Assembly: GCF_036785885.1 (NCBI RefSeq)
Contig: NC_092316.1
Span: 52,151,001-52,215,000, forward strand
Direction: 5' to 3'
Source: Coffea arabica
Lineage: Eukaryota > Streptophyta > Magnoliopsida > Gentianales > Rubiaceae
Length of the DNA: 64,000 bases
This document shows positions 11,495 to 25,200 of this stretch, piece by piece (within the stretch, counting starts at the first letter, position 1; the number at the start of each line of letters is the position of its first letter). The notes under the pieces are model-generated. The model had not been told where the DNA came from. It saw only the letters and a program-made list of their open reading frames with translations, and did no database searches. Made by a program: the position numbers and the translations under genes.

Positions 11495-12084
11495 AACAGT
11501 ACTGTGGCAAATCGTACACCTAATATCCCTTATTTTGAATAGGTCTATGACATTCAGTACAATTTTGAGTTATATCATCGTAGAAGGTATACACCACATC
11601 CTGTGCCGCCACCATAAATCTTCCTTCCTCTTGGTGTAAAAATTATTTAAAGGGAAACCACCACCAGCAACACCCCCCCCCCCCTCCCCCCAACAGTACT
11701 GTGGCAAATCGTACACCTAATATCCCTTATTTTGAATAGGTCTATGACATTCAGTACAATTTTGAGTTATATCATCGTAGAAGGTATACACCACATCCTG
11801 TGCCGCCACCATAAATCTTCCTTCCTCTTGGTGTAAAAATTATTTAAAGGGAAACCACCACCAGCAACACCCCCCCCCCTCCCCCCAACAGTACTGTGGC
11901 AAATCGTACACCTAATATCCCTTATTTTGAATAGGTCTATGACATTCAGTACAATTTTGAGTTATATCATCGTAGAAGGTATACACCACATCCTGTGCCG
12001 CCACCATAAATCTTCCTTCCTCTTGGTGTAAAAATTATTTAAAGGGAAACCACCACCAGCAACACCCCCCCCCCCCCTCCCCCC
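11495..12084 (-). repeat. Three-unit minisatellite (about 196 bp) with C-tracts, copy 1
   Basis: Three head-to-tail units of 197, 195 and 198 bp start at aacagtactgtggcaaatcg and differ, as far as I compared, only in the length of a poly-C run before TCCCCCC. On the strand in which 5-FCL is transcribed each unit carries G6-A-G(10 or more). The array lies 52 bp after the 5-FCL stop codon, so it probably forms 3' UTR or terminator sequence. Confidence 0.92.
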
Positions 12085-12135
12085 AACAAAATCAGAAATC
12101 AACAACGGAAGAACGTCCAACCCAAGACTGCAATC

Positions 12136-13935
12136 TCATTGACATCTTGCCTTGGCAGCTGCACTGATGGGAATTACACCAGAGGGTGACACAAGCGCAT
12201 CAACAAATACATCATTTGGGGTGACTGGAACAACACCCTCATCCATTATCTGCACTGAATAAGACACAGCAACTGCACAACAAAGCATTCTATCATCATC
12301 CACCGGATTGACCTCTTAAAACAATTATTTCCCACATAAAAGCATCGAAAGTGACTTTACCCAGGAAAGGCTGCTTCCACTTCCGTTCCTTCACAAGCCC
12401 CTGATATCTCGTCAAGAATGCATCATAATATCTTTTGATTTATCACCGCGTAGCATCCAGAACAGTGGGTCAACAAAAAACAATAAAGAGTTACTGGAAT
12501 GCACAAATAGCCAATGAAATGAAACAAACACACAACACGCTCTAACAACCACAATGGGCGAATTTTTTGTATGAACTTGTGGACACACTCAAAATATATC
12601 CAAAAATATATATCAGCTTAAGATTTGAAGGTATACAAGACAGAGATTAATTGAAGTAACATGTTCAAAAACCCTAAAGGGGGAAGGGGCTGAGTCCCAA
12701 CACTAACTCTGCTTGCCAAGCATTGGAGATTGTCTATTGCAGAACTTAACTTCAGAATTGGTATAACCGGTTGAGATGGATGCTTAACAATTGATATGAA
12801 AAAGTTCAGAGAAATAAACATCGGTGACATTTATTAAATTCTCAGCAAATGCATAAATTCAAATCTTTTACAGAGGTCATCACAAGGAGCCTTACCCTCC
12901 ACCACGACCCAAACGTCTTCCAGATTTGTCAAATGCGAGTCCTGAATGTTTCAGGAAACAGTTATAAAAAGTTCATAACGATCTAAATAAGTAAAGGGTA
13001 CACCCAGATGAACTTTTACTCAAACAAATACCACTATGAAACTTCGGACAGTCATACACACGAATACCCCATCTTCGCTCCCCCAACTCCCCCTCCAAAA
13101 ACTGGACCATGCCTTCCTTCCCCTTTTTATTTTCACTAGAAATGCTATGAATTACTTAGATTAAGATGGAAAAACTCACCAGGTAAAAGAAGCAAATCAA
13201 CAGGATGATCAGCCAACATGACTGCACAAAAAAAAATAAAGATTAGTCTAGCATACGCATGTTCAACTACATAACTTAGCCAAAGGAAAATAAGCCCAAA
13301 CACATGTGTGCAAGTCACTCTATAAACTTATACTTTACATTCAGTATCCCAACAACTCTCCATAAAAGAATGCTTACAAGGGAAATGCAAGTTAAGCTCT
13401 ATTAACAAAGAAAAGGCCTAGAAGCCGGATTTGTTGAAAAGATATTCCAGGCCACACAAGGGAAAGATTAAGAGTAAAGGGCTGAAAACCAAAATATTTA
13501 CAAAAATCACTTCAGTTAAACTGTAAAAGCCGCATACGTTAGTCAATATTACACTGGAAGGACTAATATCCTCTCTACCTGCTGTATCATGTCAAATTAA
13601 CCTCAAATGCATAGAAACACTTGCAGAATAAGGTGTCCCAGGTATGCTTTTAAGGACAAAAAATTCGCAGAATTGGCCAATACGAGCGAGGTGTATTAAC
13701 TAGTTAAAGCACAAGTCAAATGAAAACCCACAAATCAGTTTAAAGCTTATGGATGAAAAGCAACGTATACCATCTTCACGTTCCTTTCCCTCAGCATCCA
13801 TTGGAGCTGGCTCCAAAATATTCATTGAATTTGCAATTAAATCGTCCATACTTGAGATCTTCAGCATTCTCATGTGGCTATTCTTGTCCTCCACTCGTGG
13901 AACATAGAGTGTCTTCCCCATCTGTAGATAATCAT
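12136..13935 (-). pseudogene. 5-formyltetrahydrofolate cyclo-ligase, 3' fragment (exons 3-7)
   Basis: Exons at 13935-13771, 13221-13180, 12941-12896, 12431-12361 and 12272-12136 are identical in order and splice sites to the whole gene at 22272-27659. Exons 1-2, the start codon, the transit peptide and the promoter are missing because segment A ends in intron 2 (15148) and is followed by another copy of A, not by exons 1-2. The remaining frame is undamaged, as expected for a fragment made by recent duplication rather than slow decay. It still encodes YVPRVEDKN, the GRGGGYYD signature and the C-terminus, but has no evident means of expression. Confidence 0.92.
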
Positions 13936-15368
13936 CTTATTGAATTGAAGATGAACAATAAGGACTTGAGTTTGAGAATCAATTCATTTACAACTGCTAG
14001 AGGACAAAAACCATGATAACCACCCATTAAGTTCATTGCCATACTCAAAACAAACAAATGCATATGTAATAATCCATAAGTTCAAACGCACAAGTCAAAT
14101 TTCTAATAGCCTGTCTTACAGATTCCAAATAACACTTCATGATCAAGCTCCTCAGACCCAGATCAGAGGAAAATTGAATGGCATACATTACATTGGCCAG
14201 TCTTCTACTGTCCATACTCCTACGTCTAAATCTTACCCTGGACAATATTGCCTGCTAGAATATAGGAGCTCTACTTCATGGAATACTCATGCATCTCTAC
14301 AACCATCTTTTTTCCAGATTTCTTAACAGATGTAATCTATTCGACATAAGCAAAGTCAACAAAGCATTACAGCCACAGTCAGCTACATGAATCCCATAAA
14401 ATATACAGGTCATTCACTTGACTAGTAAAACCTGATGATGCAAATCTTTTAAGACACCATATCATCCATCTAGTCCTCCTACCTCTGATTCACCAGCATA
14501 TACCAGGGTTGTTCCCAACAAAGAGTCTCTATGAAGAGAGAGGCAAACGAAAATGGTATTCTAGATTTTCATCTTCTTTTGGCAAATGCTGCAGTTTTTT
14601 ATTGCCTAAGTCTGTAGCACGACATATGATTGAAATTAGTAGATTAAAAAAATGCGTTGCCTACTTCTATCTCAGGCTAATTGTAGATTTTTCACATAAG
14701 AGTCTATTTACCTATGGAGCTAGATGGCCCGATTTGACATAAGACATAATTACCTAAAGACTCTTCATTTCTTTGGTAATGATATCTGAATACACTTTAA
14801 CCTTGTCTAGTTAGCTTATCAGATAAGGTGAGAACTTGTGAAGTCAATCCTGTGAGTATGATTAAAATATAGTACCCATGACACTTATCGTAAACTTCCT
14901 ATTATACCCTCAGTGGCAGATATTTACCAGTAGTGATTTGTAAACCATCACCTAAACCCCACCAAAAAGGTATCTGGTTGAGGTATTGGAGTAACATTGT
15001 ATGTATTCTTTTAATATGCTAAGGAATGTCTAGTTCTCTAATTTGCAATAAAATTTTAATTCCACTATGCAGCAACCCACGCCCCAACCCCACCATTTGC
15101 AGTACAAAGCTTTTTAAAGAAGCTTGTTTGAATTTTTCCACTTTTAACATGCATATTTGATTGCAAGTCTAATATTTTTGAAACATTTTCTATAATTGAC
15201 GTAATATAACCGAGAATTTAATTTCAATATAAAATATAAAATAATTATGACATCATGCCAATATCAGTGAATTTTTTAGAACGATCAGATCGATCCAACC
15301 AGTTGACTCTTAATCTAGCAATTTAGCCGAATCGTTATCCGATTCGAGTTTAATAACAAATTTTAAAT

Positions 15369-15534
15369 TGGAGTGTTTGGATAGCCAAAATATTTTAAAT
15401 AATATTTCGCTTGCATCATAAACACATTTCTCAATCCACTTTTTTATATTCTCAATTATCTTTTTATTTCACATACATCACATCACAAAAGTTCTACGGT
15501 AATTATTTCAAATAATACTCTATCCAACCAATTG
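15369..15534. repeat. MITE-like element, second copy
   Basis: Duplicate of the element at 5149-5314, carried along in segment A'; not an independent insertion. Confidence 0.6.
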
Positions 15535-16305
15535 CATTTAATAACGTTGCTGATTGTGGATGATTTAATAACAATTTTTCGGCCATCTTGTTGAAGATTG
15601 TTAGCTTTTTTTATCTATAAAGTGGTTTTCCGTGTTGCAACTTAATTGGTTTATCTGCTCTGACCATAAAATTTTTAAGGAGGGGTAGCTTACATAAATA
15701 AATGTTGTGTAAAATTATTCACAAATAATGCGGAGTCTCTTTTTCTGCTGTGATTTGACGTGCGACGTTGCGAAGGAGCAGAAGTGTGGACCACAAAACA
15801 TCCAATCAGTTAGGACACACAGCAGCCCATGTTGAAAATTCTACCTCCAAATGCTATCATTGCCAGGGAGAGAAGAATGCAAGTGATGCAAGAAGTGGCA
15901 CAATCCTGGAAGATATTTTATGAATCTTAATAAATAATTTTTTAACAAATGTTTTTTTTTTTTTTTTTTCGGTTAGAAGGGAGGGTAATTCATTCGGTCA
16001 TCATTTGACAAAGTTTGCCGTTAGCTTGCTTGGTGAGATTTCTTGTAAGCAATCCCTTCTTCCTTTGGTTGGTTAGATTAGCCAAAGATGATGTAGAAGC
16101 AATTGGGTCCAAATATGTAGACCTTTCTTATTTTATGCAATACATACACCGTTACCGTTTGGCAAAGAAAAAAAAATTATAATGTTGCTTGAGGTTCTCA
16201 CCTCATTAACTTGGTATTTAACTGTTTGAATAAGAATAGTTATTTGAATAATAGATTAAAATATTACACAAGAGTTAGGATCAACAACCGTTTGAATTAG
16301 CTATT

Positions 16306-16533
16306 TTTTGGGGTGTTTTTGAAAAATTTTGCTGTAGCAGAATTTTTAGATTATATTTTGGGTTATTTTCAGAAAATATTTTGGGATATTTAAGAGCAAA
16401 AGAGTTTCTAGAATATATTTTAAGATATTTTTAAAATTTTAAAAAAATTTAAACTAATTTTTAGATTACCTTTTAGAGTATTTTTTAAAATTATTTATTG
16501 TATTTGAAAAACTAGTTTTTGAAAAACAAAAGT
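16306..16533 (+). repeat. gctgtagcag-family repeat, second copy
   Basis: Duplicate of 6085-6312 within A'. A'' has no copy because it begins further right, at the equivalent of 7081. Confidence 0.6.
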
Positions 16534-17286
16534 CAAAATTTTTGGTATTTATTTTATTTTTACTAATACTTCTATTTTTTAGTTCACGTCAATTTATTAG
16601 CAATAAAATTGTATCTCTGGTTGAATTTTCTTTTGCCTATTTGTGGTTTCTTTTATTTGTGTTTTGTATTCCTATTGGTATCGCGTTTGTCATTTATTTT
16701 TCCAAAGTTCTAATAATCACATCTAATGAAGAAATTAGCATTTTCTTAGTCGCTATTTTAGAGTTATACTAACATTATTGAAGTGATACTAATCCCCTAT
16801 ACGAATAAAAACTAAGAGTTGGATTGCTATAAAACGTTTTCACGAAGAGAAATTAAACAAGATTGCTTTGTCGATACTTAGCAGTTATACAAAATGCTAA
16901 TTGCATAACAAGATTAATTTTGTATTAATTGTATAGCGTATGCTAATATAAGGAAACTAAGAATTAAATTGATAGATTACATGTTTTACAAAGAGAAATT
17001 AAACGAGATTCATTAGTTGATTCTTAAAAATGGCAATGATAAACATGTTGATTTTAAAATTAAGACCATATAAATATATATATACATATATATATATATA
17101 TAAGTTAAGGAAATTTTTGCGAGACCTAAACCTTTTCATTTTTTTTTTGGGGGGGCGGCTGCCCATGCCCCCGTCCGCAAAATCCCCATCCCTAGGTATG
17201 CCTATTGCAGAGACAAAATGAGTGGGCGCATCTGCATGGTTTTCCGATCCTCCTTTTCAGTCAACTAACAGCAGTTGGCCCAGGAG

Positions 17287-17760
17287 CAGGGCAGTACACG
17301 AATCGACTCGTTTGGTTAATATCGAATTCGATCTAATTAAGTTGACCTCGAATTTGATTATATATTTTTTTATATTTTATTTTTATATATCAAGCTTGAT
17401 TATATCGAGTTTGATTATTTATTTTTATTTTTATTTTACATATATATAATTCGAGTTCAAAAACATTAATTTCGTTGGACTTGCGAGCTCAATTATATAT
17501 AATTTTTTTATTTTTATTTTAATAGTAAAATTATAAATATATTTCTAATATTTTCTTATTTGTTAAGAAGAATTACTATTTTACTTATTAAAATAATTAT
17601 TTTTTTATTTTTTAAAAAATAAAAATATTATTATTTATTATTTTTTAAGTTCGAGGTCGAATTTGACATTTTGAACTCGTCGACCTCGAACTTAAAATTA
17701 ACTGAAGACTCGACTTGATTAGATCAAAAGTCGATTCGACTCGACTCGTTTACACCTCTA
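17287..17760. mobile_element. hAT-like MITE in promoter, second copy
   Basis: Same element and same 8-bp flanks as at 7151-7624. The 85-bp gap of A' ends only a few bases to its left, so the sequence upstream of this MITE differs from that in A. Confidence 0.68.
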
Positions 17761-17812
17761 CCTAGGAGTATTGGTGCCATGCAATGCACGAGGGCTTCTT
17801 CTTCAGTTCTTC

Positions 17813-17820
17813 TATAAATA
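17813..17820 (+). promoter_or_regulatory. TATA box of germin-like gene, copy 2
   Basis: TATAAATA, identical in position relative to the ATG to copy 1. Confidence 0.75.
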
Positions 17821-17921
17821 CACCGCCATACTCGTTCCTTGGGACATCAAAGCGTACAAGCTAATTCCTAGCAAGTATACATAACCTAATTACCTTGGGC
17901 TACCTACCCTCTAGCTAGCAA

Positions 17922-18608
17922 ATGCAAAACATGGCTTCCTACAATGTTATTCACCTCGTCATTTGGCTGACATTCTTGTCACTTGTGCAGCTACCAATGC
18001 GTTCCCATTGTGCTGATCCTGGTCCATTGCAGGATTTCTGTGTTGCGGATTTGAACTCCCCGGTGCTTGTCAATGGGTTTCCGTGCAAAAACCCAGCGAA
18101 TGTAACTTCCAACGACTTCTTCTTTGATGGGCTGCAAAAACTGGGAACAGTGTTCGATGCCCTCAATGTGAACCTCACCGAAGTAGACGTCTTCGCATTT
18201 CCAGCGCTGAACACCTTGGGGATGTCCATGAACCGAGTTCAATTTCATCCCGGAGGAGAAAACCCGCCTCATATCCACCCTCGTGCTACCGAGTTGTCCC
18301 TGGTCACGGAGGGGAAACTGTTTGTGGGATGGGTATCAACTGCATATACCCTGAACTGGAAAATTCTGACGGCAGGACAAGTGTTCGTGATTCCTCCAGG
18401 CTTAGTGCACTTTCAGCTTAATGTTGGAAAGGGAAACGCACTATTTTATGCCTTCTTTAACAGTCAGAATCCAGGGATTTCGAAAATAGCCCCCGCTCTC
18501 TTTGCTTCCACGCCTTTGATTCCAGATCCAGTGCTCACAACAGCATTCAATGTGAATAAAACTATCATCGACCTCATCAAGTCCAGGGCTTCTGTGCTGA
18601 TTCCATAA
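17922..18608 (+). CDS. Germin-like protein, copy 2
   Basis: The predicted 228-residue product is identical to that of copy 1 (signal peptide 1-30; C40/C55; ligands H117, H119, E124, H163). The proximal promoter, TATA box and MITE are kept; beyond the MITE the 85-bp gap removes sequence about 650-735 bp upstream of the start. As all three copies encode the same protein, any difference between them can lie only in dosage or distal regulation. RNA reads cannot separate them by coding sequence. Confidence 0.95.
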   Translation: MQNMASYNVIHLVIWLTFLSLVQLPMRSHCADPGPLQDFCVADLNSPVLVNGFPCKNPANVTSNDFFFDGLQKLGTVFDALNVNLTEVDVFAFPALNTLGMSMNRVQFHPGGENPPHIHPRATELSLVTEGKLFVGWVSTAYTLNWKILTAGQVFVIPPGLVHFQLNVGKGNALFYAFFNSQNPGISKIAPALFASTPLIPDPVLTTAFNVNKTIIDLIKSRASVLIP

Positions 18609-18979
18609 GCTCCAAATAATTAATCCCCGTCGCTTCTTATCATCTACCAAACAAGAATGATACTCTGATATCATTCACCCTAAAGTCTGGTCTTTTCTTT
18701 GCAATGTATAAACCATCTGCAGATGGATAAAATAAAACATCCGAGGAGTCAGATGTTCCTAGTCATGAAATAATCCTCGTCTCACCACATGAAAAATGTG
18801 GATATATTTGTTGTGAAGTTTGTACCTTTTTTCTTTTTTCTTGAAGTTGAAGATGGATGGAATGAGTGTGCTTTACATCAAAAGGGCATGTGTTACTCTT
18901 AATCTTCTTTGCATGAGACCTAACAAGTCACTGCTATATAAACTATGTAAAGGATGCTAATATATATTAAGGGTTAATT

Positions 18980-19029
18980 ACATTTACCTCCCCTGAGGTT
19001 TGATACATTTACCTCCCCTGAGGTTTGAT
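18980..19029 (+). repeat. 25-bp tandem pair, second copy
   Basis: Duplicate of 8844-8893 in segment A'. Confidence 0.7.
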
Positions 19030-21004
19030 CATATTGCCAATCAATCCCTGTAATTTGTCCAAATAACAGTCTCACCCTTTGAATGATCAAACATTTAACA
19101 AAAACCCCCCTTAATGTCGAAAATGCCCTTATTGAGGCCATATTGCATTAAAAAAAAGAACATATTTTTATTTATTAAACCTTTCATCATATAAAGTATT
19201 AAATTAATCCATTACATGTCTTATTTTGTACATATATATATTTATATAAATAATTTTTTAAAAAATTCATTGAACCGAGGTTGAACCGATCCGACCGGTT
19301 GAACCTCGACCTTTTCACTTCACCGGTTCAATGAACGGTCCGATTTTTAAAACATTGAGCAAGAGTGGACATAGTCATAGTATCGACTTGGCACAGCTCT
19401 CAAAAATACGTGTACGTGCGGGCGAATGTGATGAATGACCTGCACCTGCCAGCCATAATACATAGTTCTACCCTACGGGTTAATGCTATGCTATATAGTA
19501 CTATATGCATGGCTCCTCCTGGTTTTTCCAATTACTGGAGCTGGCTATATATGGGTCAAAACTATTTGATAATTAAGTAGAAAGTAAATCAGAAAGGGAT
19601 GAAAACTATTTCAGATTGTGACTCAGTGATGGAACAACATATTTAAGATTTTGGAGTCACGGGGCAAACAGTTTAAAGATTAAGACTGTGAATCCGTGAT
19701 AATTAATAATGAGGTTTTTGATTGTGACAGAGCAACAGAAGTGGAATTGAAACCAATACTCTGATTAAGACCATACAAAAGTAAAATTTTCATTTAATTT
19801 CAAGGTGTGACCATATCCTTTTTTACCACTACGTACCAGGATTAATTAGTTGTCACAGTACTCATTAGTTTGCCTTCCGCTTCTACCTTTCCCTTCTAAG
19901 GAAGGAAACACATTCTTGTTGAAGTTGATCAGCCCTCACTATTAATTGCATGATCAGGAGGCACTGATCAAGACACAGGTGAACGAAGTTTACAAATTTT
20001 GTGGTGTGCTATATATATATATATATATATATATATCAAACAAGAAGGGAAAAGGTAATTGACGAGTAGATGCTGATATATAGTTTATGGGGGTCGATAT
20101 AGAAGTTTTATTCTTGGAGGGGATGAATGAAATATCTGATTTGTGTCATTGACTATGGAAGCTATGAATGACAATGGGACATTAATTAGCAGCCCCCTCA
20201 GTCTATATAGTACGTATTAATTATCCGGGACTATCACTATTGGCGAAGAACTTGTCCTTTTCACAAATTGTTGTGGTATATATATATGATCAATTTTCTT
20301 TTGCTATGCTGCCGATTCGTGGTTCTTCTCAATTCTTCATGTCTTTGTCAGTCCTCTGCCATACCTCACTCTAAGAAGAATATAAAGAAAGAAAAGAAAA
20401 AGGAGTACTACAAATGTCGCGACTGACGATCAGCAGCCTTCTAATCTTCAGAAAAAAGACAAAAGTTTCCTTCTCGTTCTTACTTCTTGCTCTCTCTATG
20501 TCAATAACTATGGAGTTAACCTCCACCAGATGGTACTGACTGTAGCTTCTTTCTCTTTGTTTTTTTTAACCAGTTTGACGAGTATAATTTATGTACATGC
20601 TCTCATCTTATTCCTACACCTCGGATACCATTTTCTACACTTCTTCACAAGATTATGTATGTGCATATATATATATATATATATATATTTGGTGCTGACG
20701 GAATTGCACACACTGCAAGAGAAAGCTTATTCTATCATTTTTTTTTTTTTTAAACGTCACTATTTTGTATATGGCTAATACTTGATATTACAAGAGAGAA
20801 GCTTATAGTAATACATGTATTTTCATTTATTGGGAAGGGATATGATTATTTTAAATTTAACTAATCATTACCTTCGTTAATAAATGAAGATACGTGTGGA
20901 GGAAGTGATGATGGTCATCTTGGACATGAATAGTAGGATTATTATCTAACTTGTATATAAGATAAGAAAAAGCCAATTTACTGTAGCAACCCGTCTTGGA
21001 CTTG

Positions 21005-21321
21005 GAGGCCTGGGAACGAAAGCACATTCACCTGAGTGAGAATCACTTCACTTTGAGAGAATTGAAGATTGCTCCCCTTAATTTCCTTGAGACCATCGCT
21101 GAAGAAGTCGTCTGAAGTTGTTACATGAGCAGGGTTTTTGCAGGGAAAGCCATTTACGTGCAAAGGAGATTTCAGATCAGCAATAATGCAGAAATCCTGC
21201 AATGGACCAGGCTCAGCACAATGGGAAGGCAATGGCATGGTAGCTGGCTGGCTAGCAGAACTGATGACAAAACTGCACAGGACAAAATCAGATGAATATT
21301 AACATCGCAGGAAGAAGCCAT
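21005..21321 (-). pseudogene. Germin-like pseudogene, N-terminal half, copy 2
   Basis: Carried in A', matching 10869-11185. No C-terminal half accompanies it, because that half lies left of the duplication breakpoint. Confidence 0.88.
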
Positions 21322-21630
21322 GCATATGTGCTCAAATTTGCTAAGGAAGCCACCGAATGATATATAGCTTCGTAGTTTGCCAGACAAATTAGACTTAAAG
21401 TTGTGTGCTTATCGAGCAGTCTGATGTTTCGCTTGCCTGTGCATGGGGAAGGCACGACTAGTTCCTTGTTGACGGCAGTATTAGTGATTAATTTGCTGCC
21501 AACCTACTCCGTATGATACAAAATGACAATGCTTAAAATGAAGGAAGCTTTTAGAAAGCTATGTAGGGAAGGAAGTTAGAAAAGGTATAAAATGAAGATA
21601 TATTTCAGAGATTATTAGTTCAAATTTCCT

Positions 21631-22220
21631 AACAGTACTGTGGCAAATCGTACACCTAATATCCCTTATTTTGAATAGGTCTATGACATTCAGTACAATT
21701 TTGAGTTATATCATCGTAGAAGGTATACACCACATCCTGTGCCGCCACCATAAATCTTCCTTCCTCTTGGTGTAAAAATTATTTAAAGGGAAACCACCAC
21801 CAGCAACACCCCCCCCCCCCTCCCCCCAACAGTACTGTGGCAAATCGTACACCTAATATCCCTTATTTTGAATAGGTCTATGACATTCAGTACAATTTTG
21901 AGTTATATCATCGTAGAAGGTATACACCACATCCTGTGCCGCCACCATAAATCTTCCTTCCTCTTGGTGTAAAAATTATTTAAAGGGAAACCACCACCAG
22001 CAACACCCCCCCCCCTCCCCCCAACAGTACTGTGGCAAATCGTACACCTAATATCCCTTATTTTGAATAGGTCTATGACATTCAGTACAATTTTGAGTTA
22101 TATCATCGTAGAAGGTATACACCACATCCTGTGCCGCCACCATAAATCTTCCTTCCTCTTGGTGTAAAAATTATTTAAAGGGAAACCACCACCAGCAACA
22201 CCCCCCCCCCCCCTCCCCCC
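21631..22220 (-). repeat. Three-unit minisatellite with C-tracts, copy 2
   Basis: The array has the same unit lengths and C-tract lengths as copy 1 in the stretches compared. That is striking, since homopolymers mutate fastest. Here it sits behind a whole 5-FCL gene whose stop codon is at 22272. Confidence 0.92.
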
Positions 22221-22271
22221 AACAAAATCAGAAATCAACAACGGAAGAACGTCCAACCCAAGACTGCAATC

Positions 22272-25200
22272 TCATTGACATCTTGCCTTGGCAGCTGCAC
22301 TGATGGGAATTACACCAGAGGGTGACACAAGCGCATCAACAAATACATCATTTGGGGTGACTGGAACAACACCCTCATCCATTATCTGCACTGAATAAGA
22401 CACAGCAACTGCACAACAAAGCATTCTATCATCATCCACCGGATTGACCTCTTAAAACAATTATTTCCCACATAAAAGCATCGAAAGTGACTTTACCCAG
22501 GAAAGGCTGCTTCCACTTCCGTTCCTTCACAAGCCCCTGATATCTCGTCAAGAATGCATCATAATATCTTTTGATTTATCACCGCGTAGCATCCAGAACA
22601 GTGGGTCAACAAAAAACAATAAAGAGTTACTGGAATGCACAAATAGCCAATGAAATGAAACAAACACACAACACGCTCTAACAACCACAATGGGCGAATT
22701 TTTTGTATGAACTTGTGGACACACTCAAAATATATCCAAAAATATATATCAGCTTAAGATTTGAAGGTATACAAGACAGAGATTAATTGAAGTAACATGT
22801 TCAAAAACCCTAAAGGGGGAAGGGGCTGAGTCCCAACACTAACTCTGCTTGCCAAGCATTGGAGATTGTCTATTGCAGAACTTAACTTCAGAATTGGTAT
22901 AACCGGTTGAGATGGATGCTTAACAATTGATATGAAAAAGTTCAGAGAAATAAACATCGGTGACATTTATTAAATTCTCAGCAAATGCATAAATTCAAAT
23001 CTTTTACAGAGGTCATCACAAGGAGCCTTACCCTCCACCACGACCCAAACGTCTTCCAGATTTGTCAAATGCGAGTCCTGAATGTTTCAGGAAACAGTTA
23101 TAAAAAGTTCATAACGATCTAAATAAGTAAAGGGTACACCCAGATGAACTTTTACTCAAACAAATACCACTATGAAACTTCGGACAGTCATACACACGAA
23201 TACCCCATCTTCGCTCCCCCAACTCCCCCTCCAAAAACTGGACCATGCCTTCCTTCCCCTTTTTATTTTCACTAGAAATGCTATGAATTACTTAGATTAA
23301 GATGGAAAAACTCACCAGGTAAAAGAAGCAAATCAACAGGATGATCAGCCAACATGACTGCACAAAAAAAAATAAAGATTAGTCTAGCATACGCATGTTC
23401 AACTACATAACTTAGCCAAAGGAAAATAAGCCCAAACACATGTGTGCAAGTCACTCTATAAACTTATACTTTACATTCAGTATCCCAACAACTCTCCATA
23501 AAAGAATGCTTACAAGGGAAATGCAAGTTAAGCTCTATTAACAAAGAAAAGGCCTAGAAGCCGGATTTGTTGAAAAGATATTCCAGGCCACACAAGGGAA
23601 AGATTAAGAGTAAAGGGCTGAAAACCAAAATATTTACAAAAATCACTTCAGTTAAACTGTAAAAGCCGCATACGTTAGTCAATATTACACTGGAAGGACT
23701 AATATCCTCTCTACCTGCTGTATCATGTCAAATTAACCTCAAATGCATAGAAACACTTGCAGAATAAGGTGTCCCAGGTATGCTTTTAAGGACAAAAAAT
23801 TCGCAGAATTGGCCAATACGAGCGAGGTGTATTAACTAGTTAAAGCACAAGTCAAATGAAAACCCACAAATCAGTTTAAAGCTTATGGATGAAAAGCAAC
23901 GTATACCATCTTCACGTTCCTTTCCCTCAGCATCCATTGGAGCTGGCTCCAAAATATTCATTGAATTTGCAATTAAATCGTCCATACTTGAGATCTTCAG
24001 CATTCTCATGTGGCTATTCTTGTCCTCCACTCGTGGAACATAGAGTGTCTTCCCCATCTGTAGATAATCATCTTATTGAATTGAAGATGAACAATAAGGA
24101 CTTGAGTTTGAGAATCAATTCATTTACAACTGCTAGAGGACAAAAACCATGATAACCACCCATTAAGTTCATTGCCATACTCAAAACAAACAAATGCATA
24201 TGTAATAATCCATAAGTTCAAACGCACAAGTCAAATTTCTAATAGCCTGTCTTACAGATTCCAAATAACACTTCATGATCAAGCTCCTCAGACCCAGATC
24301 AGAGGAAAATTGAATGGCATACATTACATTGGCCAGTCTTCTACTGTCCATACTCCTACGTCTAAATCTTACCCTGGACAATATTGCCTGCTAGAATATA
24401 GGAGCTCTACTTCATGGAATACTCATGCATCTCTACAACCATCTTTTTTCCAGATTTCTTAACAGATGTAATCTATTCGACATAAGCAAAGTCAACAAAG
24501 CATTACAGCCACAGTCAGCTACATGAATCCCATAAAATATACAGGTCATTCACTTGACTAGTAAAACCTGATGATGCAAATCTTTTAAGACACCATATCA
24601 TCCATCTAGTCCTCCTACCTCTGATTCACCAGCATATACCAGGGTTGTTCCCAACAAAGAGTCTCTATGAAGAGAGAGGCAAACGAAAATGGTATTCTAG
24701 ATTTTCATCTTCTTTTGGCAAATGCTGCAGTTTTTTATTGCCTAAGTCTGTAGCACGACATATGATTGAAATTAGTAGATTAAAAAAATGCGTTGCCTAC
24801 TTCTATCTCAGGCTAATTGTAGATTTTTCACATAAGAGTCTATTTACCTATGGAGCTAGATGGCCCGATTTGACATAAGACATAATTACCTAAAGACTCT
24901 TCATTTCTTTGGTAATGATATCTGAATACACTTTAACCTTGTCTAGTTAGCTTATCAGATAAGGTGAGAACTTGTGAAGTCAATCCTGTGAGTATGATTA
25001 AAATATAGTACCCATGACACTTATCGTAAACTTCCTATTATACCCTCAGTGGCAGATATTTACCAGTAGTGATTTGTAAACCATCACCTAAACCCCACCA
25101 AAAAGGTATCTGGTTGAGGTATTGGAGTAACATTGTATGTATTCTTTTAATATGCTAAGGAATGTCTAGTTCTCTAATTTGCAATAAAATTTTAATTCCA

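Larger units (their letters stand above)
4929..15148. repeat. Segment A, first copy of a 10.2-kb tandem duplication
   Basis: This 10,220-bp segment is followed immediately by A' (15149-25284). The first bases, atgcatatttgattgcaag, recur at 15149 directly after cttttaac, which is also the end of A' at 25284. Coordinates shift by 10,220 at first, 10,221 after an extra T in the poly-T run (17 T here, 18 in A'), and 10,136 after an 85-bp block (7052-7136) that A' lacks. Contents are MITE-like repeats, a germin-like gene, a germin pseudogene fragment, a minisatellite and the 3' five exons of 5-FCL. The copy lacks 5-FCL exons 1-2 because A ends inside intron 2 of that gene. Confidence 0.97.
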
